Shown here in pieces: positions 7,823 through 16,051 of a DNA stretch of 64,000 nt. The stretch lies in assembly GCF_026278245.1 (NCBI RefSeq), contig NZ_CP111079.1, positions 746,501 to 810,500 on the forward strand. The letters run 5' to 3'. A program made the position numbers and the translations under genes. The stretch is from Pontibacter kalidii (GTDB lineage Bacteria > Bacteroidota > Bacteroidia > Cytophagales > Hymenobacteraceae). The first letter of the stretch is position 1; each line of letters starts with the position of its first letter. A model generated the notes under the pieces. It saw only the letters and a program-made list of their open reading frames with translations. It did not search any database and had not been told where the DNA came from.

Positions 7823-8941
7823 ATGAAAATAACGACACCCACGCTACTGATAGATAAGGAGAAAGCCCTGCGCAACATTAGCCGCATGGTGGAGAAGGCT
7901 CGGCGAAACGGGGTACGGCTGCGGCCGCATTTCAAAACGCACCAGTCGGTGCAGGTGGGGGAGTGGTTCCGGGAGTTTGGGGTGGAGGCCATCACCGTGT
8001 CGTCGGTACGGATGGCCCGCTACTTTGCCAACCATGGCTGGAGCGACATCATGGTCGCCTTCCCGGCCAACGTGCGCGAGCTGGAAGGTATAAACGAGCT
8101 GGCCTCGCGCGTAAAACTGCACCTGGTGGCCGTGAACGCGGAAACCGTAACGGCGCTGGCGAAAGGCCTGCAGCACCCGGTGCAGCTTTCGCTCAAAATC
8201 GACACAGGCTATCACCGCACGGGTATACCGGCTACAAATTTTGCCGAGCTGGATGCCCTGCTGCAGTTGATTCAGGAGCAGGAGAAGCTGCAGTTCGTGG
8301 GCTTTGTGGTGCACGACGGCCACACCTACAAGCAAACCAACACGGATGCCATCCGGGATATTTTCAACAACTCAGTGACTCAGCTCAACCAGCTGCGCGA
8401 GCGTTACAAGGCCGATTTTCCGGACCTGCAGCGCTCCATCGGCGACACGCCTTCCTGTAGCATTATGGAGGAGTTGCAGGGATTGGATGAGATACGCCCG
8501 GGCAATTTCGTATTTTATGACCTTACGCAGCAGCACATCGGCTCCTGCTCTTTTGAAGATATTGCCGTGTGTATGGCCTGCCCGGTGGTGGCTAAGCACC
8601 CCGATCGCGGCGAGATCATACTTTACGGGGGCAGCGTGCACTTCTCTAAGGATGTGCTGCTGCAGGAAGAGGGCGCTACGGTCTTCGGACGGGTGGTGGA
8701 GCTGACGGAGAAAGGTTGGTCGGAGCCGCTGGAGGGAATCAAGGTGGTGTCGCTGTCGCAGGAGCACGGGGTGGTGAGGACCTCTCCGGAGCATTTTGAA
8801 AAGTATAACATAGGCGATCTGATGTACGTGTTGCCGGTGCACTCCTGCCTCACCGCCGACCTGATGCAGGGCTATCTGACTACAGAAGGCGAACCGATCG
8901 AGCACCTGACGGGCCTGCCGCAGCGGGAGCTGAATTCTTAA
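7823..8941 (+). CDS. D-threonine aldolase / D-serine dehydratase-like PLP enzyme
   Basis: A 372-residue fold-type III (alanine-racemase-like) PLP enzyme acting on D-hydroxy amino acids. The N-terminus TPTLLIDKEKALRNI leads to RPHFKTH, in which K38 is the expected PLP lysine. SLKIDTGYHRTGI and VHDGHTY follow. Near the C-terminus VLPVHSCLTADL gives an H340-x-C342 metal site. From what I recall of the family, H-x-C is the pattern of zinc D-serine dehydratases, while D-threonine aldolases have H-x-D, so D-serine/D-threonine dehydratase activity is slightly favoured. The start is ATG 7823 (MKITTPTLLID). The in-frame upstream ATG at 7760 would add 21 residues unlike the family. Confidence 0.85.
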   Translation: MKITTPTLLIDKEKALRNISRMVEKARRNGVRLRPHFKTHQSVQVGEWFREFGVEAITVSSVRMARYFANHGWSDIMVAFPANVRELEGINELASRVKLHLVAVNAETVTALAKGLQHPVQLSLKIDTGYHRTGIPATNFAELDALLQLIQEQEKLQFVGFVVHDGHTYKQTNTDAIRDIFNNSVTQLNQLRERYKADFPDLQRSIGDTPSCSIMEELQGLDEIRPGNFVFYDLTQQHIGSCSFEDIAVCMACPVVAKHPDRGEIILYGGSVHFSKDVLLQEEGATVFGRVVELTEKGWSEPLEGIKVVSLSQEHGVVRTSPEHFEKYNIGDLMYVLPVHSCLTADLMQGYLTTEGEPIEHLTGLPQRELNS

Positions 8942-8993
8942 GTATAAAGTATAGCAAATTGCCCCCGGGTTTATACTTTTGCAGGCGAGAGAT

Positions 8994-9815
8994 ATGGCCA
9001 CCACTACCAAACTACCCCTTCCTAAGAAAGCCCCTGCTGTGAAGGTTCCTGCCAAGCGTGTTACCAAGCCCAGGCAGCCACGCAAGCAGCAGGTGAACGA
9101 ACCGCCCAAACGCTTCTGGATTGGTGTGGCTGTGTTACTGGGCATTGCGCTGCTGGTTTTTTATGTGGAGTATTTTGTGGTGAAGCCGAAGCCCGTATGG
9201 CCCGAGGGGCATACAATTTACGGCGTGGATGTGAGCCATTACCAGAAAGAGATCGCCTGGCCCAAAGTGCGCGAGAGCGAGATCACCTTTGCCTTTGTGA
9301 AGGCCACGGAAGGCGTATCGCTGAAGGACAGAAAATTCAAGGAGAACTGGGAAGGAGCGGCCGGGGCGGGCATTATCCGGGGGGCTTACCATTTCTACCT
9401 GCCCTACCTGGACCCTGAGAAGCAGGCAAAGCACTTTACGGCCACGGTGCAGCTGCAAAGCGGCGACCTGCCGCCCGTGCTGGATGTGGAGGTGCGCGGC
9501 CGCAAGCCCATCGCGCAGCTGCGCAAAGACCTGAAAGTATGGCTGGACTACGTGGAGAACGCCTACGGCACCAAACCCATTATCTATACCGGCTATCACT
9601 TCTATAAAGATTATCTGGCCGGCCACTTCGACAGCTACCCGCTCTGGATCGCCCACTACGAGGTGCCCCGGCTAAGTATAAATAAGACCAACACCCGCAA
9701 GCTCTCCTTCTGGCAGCACACCGACAACGGCTCCATCGGAGGCATCGAAGCTTCTGTAGACTGCAACGTGTTCTACGGCAGCATGCGTGATTTGAAGAGT
9801 CTCTGTATTCCTTAG
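8994..9815 (+). CDS. Membrane-anchored GH25 lysozyme-like muramidase
   Basis: Predicted to cleave the MurNAc-GlcNAc bond of peptidoglycan. Residues 1-40 are Lys/Pro-rich and cytoplasmic-like, 41-63 form one transmembrane helix, and ~75-270 form the GH25 barrel. Catalytic features are YGVDVSHYQ at the first strand, FVKATEG, RGAYHFY and the acidic pair in LDVEVRG. The C-terminal WQHTDNGSIGGIEASVDCNVF is the family's closing strand. The start is ATG 8994. An upstream TTG at 8979 falls inside a TACTTTTG promoter-like octamer (8974-8981) and is unlikely. Probably a type II inner-membrane protein facing the periplasm and involved in wall turnover. Confidence 0.88.
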   Translation: MATTTKLPLPKKAPAVKVPAKRVTKPRQPRKQQVNEPPKRFWIGVAVLLGIALLVFYVEYFVVKPKPVWPEGHTIYGVDVSHYQKEIAWPKVRESEITFAFVKATEGVSLKDRKFKENWEGAAGAGIIRGAYHFYLPYLDPEKQAKHFTATVQLQSGDLPPVLDVEVRGRKPIAQLRKDLKVWLDYVENAYGTKPIIYTGYHFYKDYLAGHFDSYPLWIAHYEVPRLSINKTNTRKLSFWQHTDNGSIGGIEASVDCNVFYGSMRDLKSLCIP

Positions 9816-9872
9816 AAGTTGTGATAACCTCACCTTGCTCTAAGAGCAGGGGATGGGGTTTCCCGCTATGGG

Positions 9873-10030
9873 GTCCAACCACCCTTACCCCTCCTTAGCC
9901 AAGGAGGGGAGCCTGTAATTACCACTTTAAAAGTAAAAATTTCATAGCAGCTGCCGTTGCGCGGACAGGTCGCGACTTGTCCCTATAAGCATAAACCCAC
10001 CCCTAGCCCCTCCCGGGAGGGGAATTTCAC
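9873..10030. repeat. Composite block A-B-C (copy 2, reverse orientation)
   Basis: Reverse-complement arrangement of the block at 5668-5840: GGTCCAACCACCCTTACCCC with a CTCCTTAGCCAAGGAG hairpin, then AGCCTGTAATTACCACTTTA, the partly decayed palindrome GCGCGGACAGGTCGCGACTT, and ACCCACCCCTAGCCCCTCCC ending in a GGGAGGGG hairpin. Confidence 0.75.
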
Positions 10031-10086
10031 CTCACCCCAACCCTCTCCTAAAAACAGGAGAGGGAGTTTATACTTGCTCCTTTCCC

Positions 10087-10156
10087 TGTCATCTTGAGCA
10101 GGGCGAGAGATCTATTGGGAATTCTAAAGAGATCTCTCCCCAAGGTCGAGATGACA
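10087..10156. repeat. 70-bp palindromic element E (copy 1)
   Basis: Begins TGTCATCTTGAGCAGGGCGA and ends with the inverted form AAGGTCGAGATGACA. Internal AGAGATCT words also pair across the centre. A second copy of identical length in reverse orientation lies at 29424-29493. Its terminal TGTCATCTCGA words resemble palindromic repeats common in Bacteroidota spacers. Confidence 0.75.
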
Positions 10157-10165
10157 GCAAGGGCG

Positions 10166-10436
10166 GTGGCTATCGAACTGATTCCAGTCCTTGGGTTGAG
10201 CGCCTTGTAGATTTACGGTTTCGCTTTAGCGAAATTGCGGAGACCGCAGGTCAAGCAAAGGAAATGTACACCGTGCGATGCCCGAGGACGAGCCCTCTCG
10301 GGCTTGAGAGCATCAAAGCCAGAAATGAAACGATAGATCTGTAAGTCTGGAGGATCAGCAGTAACTATAAAGTATAGCTTGTTTTCAATTACGGGAAGCA
10401 GCTGCAAAGAGAGGCACAAGCGGACGCTTGCGCCAG
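10166..10436 (-). repeat. ~280-bp structured element F (copy 1)
   Basis: Reverse orientation. Conserved parts in order along the plus strand are GGCTATCGAA, TTGGGTTGAGCGCCTTGTAG, the TTTCGCTTTAGCGAAA hairpin, TGTACACCGTGCGATGCCCG, the GAGCCCTCTCGGGCTTGAG hairpin, AAGCCAGAAATGAAACGATA, TATAGCTTG and the terminal hairpin GGCACAAGCGGACGCTTGCG (10413-10434). Four other copies occur at 25.7, 29.1, 29.7 and 43.8 kb. Confidence 0.75.
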
Positions 10437-10464
10437 AGAAGTATGAAATATAGCTCAAGTATAC

Positions 10465-10536
10465 GCATGGCTCTGCGAGCCAGTTGGGTTGAAAACCCAA
10501 CGAATAAAAAGACACGGGCTGCAAGCCCGCGCCAGC
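10465..10536. repeat. Cluster of three small hairpins
   Basis: GGCTCTGCGAGCC, GTTGGGTTGAAAACCCAAC and CGGGCTGCAAGCCCG (inside GACAC...GCGCCAGC flanks) follow one another. The last has the conserved flanks of the covarying hairpin family. Confidence 0.6.
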
Positions 10537-10620
10537 GAAACTGTTTCTGGCTGAAGAAAGCGGCGGCTACAAAGAAGCAGAAGGAATACAGCAGGCAAAA
10601 GCTATTTTCAGTAGCTACAA

Positions 10621-10660
10621 AAGTATAAAAGCGCAGCTATTCCGCTGCGCTTTTATACTT
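10621..10660. terminator. Bidirectional terminator with perfect 17-bp arms
   Basis: Perfect inverted repeat of AAGTATAAAAGCGCAGC with loop TATTCC. The A/T-rich outer arms provide a T run in both directions. The outer arm is the iterated word AAGTATA itself. It lies 26 bases after the stop of the low-complexity protein gene. Confidence 0.8.
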
Positions 10661-10686
10661 TATACAGGCTTTATACACTAATTCAA

Positions 10687-11643
10687 TCAGAATCTGTCAT
10701 ACCCCCGGTTGCCTTCGTGGCTGTGGTCCCAGGTGCGGCCACGGTTGTGGCTCCTGATATACTCCTGGTCGCGGCTGGCGTCAAAGCTGCGGTCCGGGTC
10801 GTAGTCGTAGTCACTGTTGCGGTGTTGGATGCGGGTATTCTCCCGGTCGCGGGCGTAGGTGTCGTTGGGATACTGCGGGCCGCGGCTGCCGCTGAAGCCT
10901 CCCATGGTATCGTCCCTGTCGTAGGGGGTGCCGTAGTTCATGCTGGAACTGCCACGGTCGTAGCTGCCCATGGAACCGTAGTTGCCGGTGTCGTAGTCGC
11001 CCCGGGTAGTGCGGCTGTAGCCGCTGCCCATGTAGCTTCCCTCAGAGCTTCCATAGCTTCTGTTTCTGTTGCGGTCGGAGCCGCGGAAACTGCCGCTGCC
11101 CCGGTTGTAGTTGTCGAGGTCAAAATCGTAGCGCCCCTGGCCTGATCCCTGAAACCTGCGCGAGGTGTCGGAGCCGTATAGCCTGGAGTTGGAGTCGTTC
11201 TGGAAGGTCGAGCCATGGCTGTCGTAATCGCTCTCATAGCCGTGGCTGCGCTGACGATCCTGGCCGTAGCTCCTGCCCCTGTCGCTTCCGGAGCCCATGC
11301 CGCTGTAGAAATTGTAGTCGTTTCCTTGTGGGTGCCGGCCACCCCTGTAGTCGCCGAAGCCCTGTGCTCCCCCATAGCTGCCCATGTTACCATAGTTGCG
11401 CGAGGTGCTGTAGGTGCCGTAGATATCCTGGTTGCTGGTGTTGCGGGAGCCGCCCATCTCGTTGCCTTGGTTGCCCCAGGTGCCGGTATGGCCCTCGTTG
11501 CCATAGCCGCCGCGGGCTGAAGAGCCGTAGTCATCGAAGCGGTAGCCGCTGTCCCTCTCAGGGAAGCGGTAGCGGTCGGAGCGGTGCGTACGGTAGCCGC
11601 TACTCCCGTTCCTGTCGGAGTAGTTAGAATAATCTGTGTTCAT
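10687..11643 (-). CDS. Low-complexity Gly/Tyr/Ser/Arg/Asp-rich protein, predicted disordered
   Basis: A 318-residue protein with no recognisable fold. Almost the whole length is built of G, S, Y, R, D and N with scattered Q, M and F: runs such as GYGNEG, SYGGAQGFGDYRGG, GSYDRGSSSMNYG and RSYGSSEGSYMGSGY. There is no signal peptide and no membrane segment. The composition (regularly spaced Tyr with Gly/Ser spacers and Arg-Gly) resembles prion-like domains of FUS-type RNA-binding proteins, so an unstructured, possibly condensate-forming or stress-protective protein is inferred. No function can be named. It is 73 bases downstream of the glycosyltransferase gene on the same strand and is followed by a strong terminator. 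Confidence 0.75.
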   Translation of the reverse strand: MNTDYSNYSDRNGSSGYRTHRSDRYRFPERDSGYRFDDYGSSARGGYGNEGHTGTWGNQGNEMGGSRNTSNQDIYGTYSTSRNYGNMGSYGGAQGFGDYRGGRHPQGNDYNFYSGMGSGSDRGRSYGQDRQRSHGYESDYDSHGSTFQNDSNSRLYGSDTSRRFQGSGQGRYDFDLDNYNRGSGSFRGSDRNRNRSYGSSEGSYMGSGYSRTTRGDYDTGNYGSMGSYDRGSSSMNYGTPYDRDDTMGGFSGSRGPQYPNDTYARDRENTRIQHRNSDYDYDPDRSFDASRDQEYIRSHNRGRTWDHSHEGNRGYDRF

Positions 11644-11716
11644 AGCTTTGCTATTTAGGTTAAAAACGATTCTTTCTATCCTCTTAACGCAGGGGCGGGG
11701 CAGGGGTTGAGGCGAA

Positions 11717-13519
11717 TTACCTTACAGGCTCCTGAGGCAGAAGACCGGGCACCTTATAGGCTTGTGCCGGTGGCGGTGAGGCAGGCGCTGCCTCCACTGA
11801 CTGCTGTTGCCAATAGTGCATCAGCTCATCCTTGCCAAAAATATAGCTGGCAGAGACTGCCGTGGCCAGCAGCACCATCACCACGGCCACGTGCCGGATG
11901 CCGTCATAAAAGCCGTGCCGGGTGCGCCACACCGCGTAGCGCAGCGGCATGATCAGGGGTTGCAGCAGCGAGGCGTGCAGCAAATACCGGCGCACCCACT
12001 CCATAAACCGCTCCTGGCCGATCACCACGATGCTGCCAAGTATCACCACGTTCGTCAGCGTAAATAGCGCCATCATCTGCACATAAGGGTTGTCGTAGAG
12101 GTGGCCGTACTCCAGCTGGCTGTAGGCAATGGCGCCAAAGCTCAGCAGTATCACCAAGATGTTTGGCAGGCTCAGCAGCAGGTTGTTCTTGGGTTTATCA
12201 TCCTTAGGGGTGGGGATGTAGGGTACTTTAATGCGGAGGATGGAGTACACCAGCCCGAGCAGGAAGACCCACCAGGTGCCTGTGCGCAGGATGCCGCCGA
12301 ACATGTGGAAGCCTTTCTCATTCTTCTCCTGGTACCAGCGCTGCGCAAACTGCCGGATGCAGATGGAGATACAGAAGAATGGGGCAAACATCACCACAAA
12401 CTCACCAAGTGACACATACCACGGAAACTCCACCAGCACCAGCGCCAGCACCGGGATCAGGAAATCCACCAGGTTGAAAACGCCAAACAGGTAGTAGAGC
12501 GGCAGTGTGAAGTAGTGAATCTTCTGGCGCAGCGTGAAGTGGTGGAACAGCTTGGGGTACACCGCAAAGAGCAGCTCAAAGGTGCCGCGCGCCCACTTGA
12601 TCTGCTGCTTGTAGTAGGCCGCCAGCGTGCCCGGCACCAGGCCGCGGGTCAGCATCTTGGGCACGTACTTCGATGTCCAGCCTTTGGCGTGCAGCTGCAT
12701 GGCCGTGTGCATGTCCTCGGCCAGGCCGGGCGCATGCCCACCTATACTATCCAGCGCCTTGCGGCGGAAAGTACAGTTGGCGCCGATGGCCTGTACCGTG
12801 CCGTAGCTGTTCATGCCCATCATCATAGGGCCGTAAAAGCTATAGGTCTGCTCTGCCGCGCCGTAGGCTACCAGGCTCTCCTTTTGGTTGCTGTAGCCCT
12901 GCACCACCTGCACAAAGCCCACCTCCGGGTCCTCAAAGTAAGGTAGCACCTCGTCGAGGAACTCGGGCACGGGCACATGGTCGGGGTCAAGGATAAGGCA
13001 GATGTCGCCGGTGGCCTGCTTCAGGGCGTTATTGATGTTGCCGGCTTTGGCATTTATCTTCTCGGTGCGGGTAACATGCACCACCCCCAGCCGCTCGCAC
13101 TCCGCCTTCAGCAACGGGTCATCGCCCTCGTCGCAGAGGTAGGTGGTGTGGGGGTAGCGGATGTTCTGGATCGCCTCCAGCGTGTTGATGACCATGCTGT
13201 GCGGCTCGCCCGGGCAGTAAGTGGTTAGAATGTCCACTTTATATTCTGAGAGCAACTCCGGCTTTACGGGTATGCTGACGGCATAATAGTGGTACCACTC
13301 GTGGAGCGTGCGCAGCAGCTTGAAAACCAGCGCCGTGGTCAGCAGCCAATAGAGCGGCTCGTAGCCGATGTGTGCCTCATCCAGAAACCAGTACAGGAAA
13401 AGTACCATTGTAACCAGGCCCATCCAGATCATGAACCGGATGGTAAGCACATCCCGGCGGAGCGGCGATTGGTCTGAAGTATGGGTGGGTGTATAAAAAG
13501 GAGACAGTAAGTGTCGCAT
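11717..13519 (-). CDS. Cellulose-synthase-like GT2 processive glycosyltransferase
   Basis: A 600-residue inner-membrane enzyme likely to make a beta-linked polysaccharide. Two N-terminal helices (about 28-70) precede a cytoplasmic GT2 domain. Catalytic signatures are VDILTTYCPGE, D130-EGDD, D178-P-D180 (metal), E268-D269 (general base region) and QQIKW at 305-309, the Q(Q/R)xRW motif with Lys for Arg. About six C-terminal helices form the channel. No PilZ domain is visible, so c-di-GMP control is not indicated. No bcsB-like gene is adjacent; instead a GH2-type lipoprotein gene is divergent (13713). Confidence 0.85.
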   Translation of the reverse strand: MRHLLSPFYTPTHTSDQSPLRRDVLTIRFMIWMGLVTMVLFLYWFLDEAHIGYEPLYWLLTTALVFKLLRTLHEWYHYYAVSIPVKPELLSEYKVDILTTYCPGEPHSMVINTLEAIQNIRYPHTTYLCDEGDDPLLKAECERLGVVHVTRTEKINAKAGNINNALKQATGDICLILDPDHVPVPEFLDEVLPYFEDPEVGFVQVVQGYSNQKESLVAYGAAEQTYSFYGPMMMGMNSYGTVQAIGANCTFRRKALDSIGGHAPGLAEDMHTAMQLHAKGWTSKYVPKMLTRGLVPGTLAAYYKQQIKWARGTFELLFAVYPKLFHHFTLRQKIHYFTLPLYYLFGVFNLVDFLIPVLALVLVEFPWYVSLGEFVVMFAPFFCISICIRQFAQRWYQEKNEKGFHMFGGILRTGTWWVFLLGLVYSILRIKVPYIPTPKDDKPKNNLLLSLPNILVILLSFGAIAYSQLEYGHLYDNPYVQMMALFTLTNVVILGSIVVIGQERFMEWVRRYLLHASLLQPLIMPLRYAVWRTRHGFYDGIRHVAVVMVLLATAVSASYIFGKDELMHYWQQQSVEAAPASPPPAQAYKVPGLLPQEPVR

Positions 13520-13712
13520 GTTAAATCTATACTTTTAGGGTGTTATCAAGGGGCATTTAAGCCACCTGCAGGTAGTGTTAGGGTGGTATAGGTAGAAGTA
13601 GGCCGATCGTATAGACTGTGCTTCAAACGTGTCTTTATACTTGAAACAAGGGAAAATGTTCTGCGTAAACCCCTAGCACTGTCTATAATTTTTACAAATC
13701 TCCCTATACCCT

Positions 13713-15053
13713 ATGCTTCACCCTTTGCTACGGAAGCTCTTGCCCAGTACCATTCTGCCTGGCTTGTTATGCCTGCTGCTGTTCTCCTGCAGCAGCACCC
13801 CCGACATTACGGAAAAGTATAAACCGCAGGGCCGCAAGGTGGAGGTGATAAAGAAAGGGGATACATACGTGCTGATGCGCAACGGCGAGCCCTACTTCAT
13901 CAAAGGCGCCGCCGGCTACGAGTATTACGACCGCCTGCGCAAGTATGGTGGCAATTCGGTGCGGGTATGGCACACGGATGACGCCCAGCAGGTGCTGGAC
14001 TCGGCCCATGTGCACGGCCTTACCGTTACGCTGGGCCTTTGGATGGCCCGTGAGCGGGAGGGTTTTAACTACTACGACAAAAAGCTGGTGGCCCAACAAC
14101 GGGAGGAGTTGCGAGAGGTGGTGCTGAAGTATAAGGACCACCCGGCGCTGCTGATGTGGGGCATCGGCAACGAACTCTATGCCGATGGATCTAACGTGAA
14201 AGTATGGGACGCCGTGAACGGGATCGCCGAGATGATCCACGAGGTGGACCCCGACCACCCGACCACCACCACCGTGATGAACGTGCCACACAAAGTTGTG
14301 AACCTGATCGCCAAGCGTGCGCCTGCCCTCGACATCCTCTCCATCAACTCGTTCGGGGCGATGCACAACTTGCCGCAGGAACTGGCCAGCACAGACTGGG
14401 AAGGACCCTATGTGATTTCGGAGTTCGGCGCACGCGGTTACTGGGAGTCATACTATACCTGGTGGATGGCACCTATCGAGCAGACCAGTTCGGAGAAGGC
14501 CGAGTTTGCCCGTGCGCGCTATGAGCAGTCGGTGCTGGCCGACACCAGCCGCTGCCTGGGGGCTTACGTGTTTATGTGGGGCAACAAGCAGGAAACCACG
14601 CCCACCTGGTTCAGCCTGATCAACGAGAAGGGAGAGGAAACAGGCCTGGTGCACGAGATGCGCCAGCTCTGGGGCGATACCACCCATACCGTAAACAAGC
14701 CGCCTTACATCGCCTATCTTACTCTCGACAACAAGTTCGCCTTCGACCAGATTTACCTGAAGCCGGAGCAGACCTTTGAGGGAGCCGCCTTTACCTTCGA
14801 CCCGGAGCAGGATACGGTGGAGGTGCAGTGGGAGGTGCTGCCCGAGGCCGAGCAGCAGGATGGCAACGCCGACAAGCAGGTAAAACCAAAGCCCGTAGAT
14901 GATGTGCTGGTGAAGCAGGAGGGAACCAAAGTATGGCTGCGTACGCCACGCCAGCAGGGAGCTTACCGGCTGTACCTCTACCTGCGCGACGGGCAAAACA
15001 ACCTGGCCACGGCCAACATCCCCTTCTTCGTGACGAACGAGCCACTTAAATAA
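13713..15053 (+). CDS. Lipoprotein glycoside hydrolase (GH2-type TIM barrel)
   Basis: A 446-residue protein with a signal peptide and lipobox LLFSC (lipid-Cys 26), so attached to a membrane facing the periplasm or surface. A TIM barrel of the GH2/GH5-like clan follows, opening with FIKGAAGYEYYDRLRKYGGN. Expected acid/base residue is E154 in WGIGNELYADG and nucleophile E237 in ISEFGARGYW. After ~330 there is a beta-rich accessory region with Glu/Asp/Gln-rich linkers. Substrate is unknown; a role in trimming the glucan made by the divergent GT2 enzyme is plausible from position only. Confidence 0.82.
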   Translation: MLHPLLRKLLPSTILPGLLCLLLFSCSSTPDITEKYKPQGRKVEVIKKGDTYVLMRNGEPYFIKGAAGYEYYDRLRKYGGNSVRVWHTDDAQQVLDSAHVHGLTVTLGLWMAREREGFNYYDKKLVAQQREELREVVLKYKDHPALLMWGIGNELYADGSNVKVWDAVNGIAEMIHEVDPDHPTTTTVMNVPHKVVNLIAKRAPALDILSINSFGAMHNLPQELASTDWEGPYVISEFGARGYWESYYTWWMAPIEQTSSEKAEFARARYEQSVLADTSRCLGAYVFMWGNKQETTPTWFSLINEKGEETGLVHEMRQLWGDTTHTVNKPPYIAYLTLDNKFAFDQIYLKPEQTFEGAAFTFDPEQDTVEVQWEVLPEAEQQDGNADKQVKPKPVDDVLVKQEGTKVWLRTPRQQGAYRLYLYLRDGQNNLATANIPFFVTNEPLK

Positions 15054-15292
15054 TTATACTTGCTATAGTACAATTTAGTTCCTTGTTATACTTTATTTCA
15101 CGCTGGTATAGCCTCCAAAGCGCATTATTTGTTCAAAAGCAGGCAACCATCGCTGCCTTAAGGTAGTACAATATTTTTACGCTGCTTTGGTGGACACACG
15201 TTAACCAGCTGCTCCCAAAGCAGTAGCCCCCTTAGCCAGCCGCAGCCTGCCCCGGCGGCTGCTTTAAATCTACTATCAGAAAGAAAACCATA

Positions 15293-16048
15293 ATGGCTAA
15301 AGTAATAGAACTACAGGAAGGGATTCACCGCCAGGCTGCGCACGATTTTTACCGGGAGGCCCTGACCATCATGACAGAAAGCAACATTGATTTTATGGTG
15401 GGAGGGGGCTTTGCCCTGCGCCTCTACACCGACATCATGCGCGATACGAAAGACCTGGATGTATTTTGCAAGGGAAGTGACACCCCCGCTTTGCTAAAGG
15501 CATTCAAAGAGAACGGCTTTGAGACGGAGCTGACTGACGTGCGCTGGCTGGCTAAGGCCATCAAGGGCGAGCACTTCATGGACATCATCTTTAACAACCC
15601 CGGCAACCACTGCGCCGTGGATGACAGCTGGTTCGAGCGCTCTACCCTAAGCGAGCTGCTGGGCGTGAAGGTAAGGGTGATCCCCGCCGAAACCCTGATC
15701 TGGTCGAAGCTGTACGTACAGAACAGGGAGCGCTACGATGGCGCCGACATTAACCACATCATCCTTCGCTACGGCGAGCGGCTGGACTGGAAGTGGCTGT
15801 GGCAGCACATGGAAACGCACTGGCAACTGTTGCTGGCCCAGTTCCTGTCTTTCCAGTTCGTATACCCCTCGGAGCGTGATATGATCCCGAAGTGGCTGGT
15901 AGACGAACTGTTTAAACGGGCGCAGGATGAGCTGGAGATGCCGGCACCAAAAGAGAAAATCTGCCGCGGTCCGCTCATCGACCAGACGCAGTACAAAATA
16001 GACATCACCGAATGGGACTTTAAAGTAGTTACCATCAGATCAGTATAA
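15293..16048 (+). CDS. Nucleotidyltransferase-fold protein
   Basis: A 251-residue cytoplasmic protein with the minimal nucleotidyltransferase signature: G37-G-G39, then D54-L-D56, and a third acidic residue in FMDIIFN (about 98). The pattern matches family members that act on RNA, proteins or small molecules, or serve as toxins. The remaining sequence (SKLYVQNRERYDGADINHII) is a helical domain common in uncharacterised 'nucleotidyltransferase' families. The ATG is 3 bases upstream-coupled to the metallophosphoesterase gene, so the two are surely co-transcribed. Substrate unknown. A 239-base spacer with no clear gene separates it from the GH gene. Confidence 0.75.
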   Translation: MAKVIELQEGIHRQAAHDFYREALTIMTESNIDFMVGGGFALRLYTDIMRDTKDLDVFCKGSDTPALLKAFKENGFETELTDVRWLAKAIKGEHFMDIIFNNPGNHCAVDDSWFERSTLSELLGVKVRVIPAETLIWSKLYVQNRERYDGADINHIILRYGERLDWKWLWQHMETHWQLLLAQFLSFQFVYPSERDMIPKWLVDELFKRAQDELEMPAPKEKICRGPLIDQTQYKIDITEWDFKVVTIRSV

Positions 16049-16051
16049 AAC

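Noticed and set aside
10717..11627. Several Ala/Val-rich or Arg/Ser-rich frames opposite and within the low-complexity gene
   Set aside because: The repetitive G/Y/S codons keep other frames open; only the minus frame from 11643 has start context, a terminator after its stop and a consistent composition.
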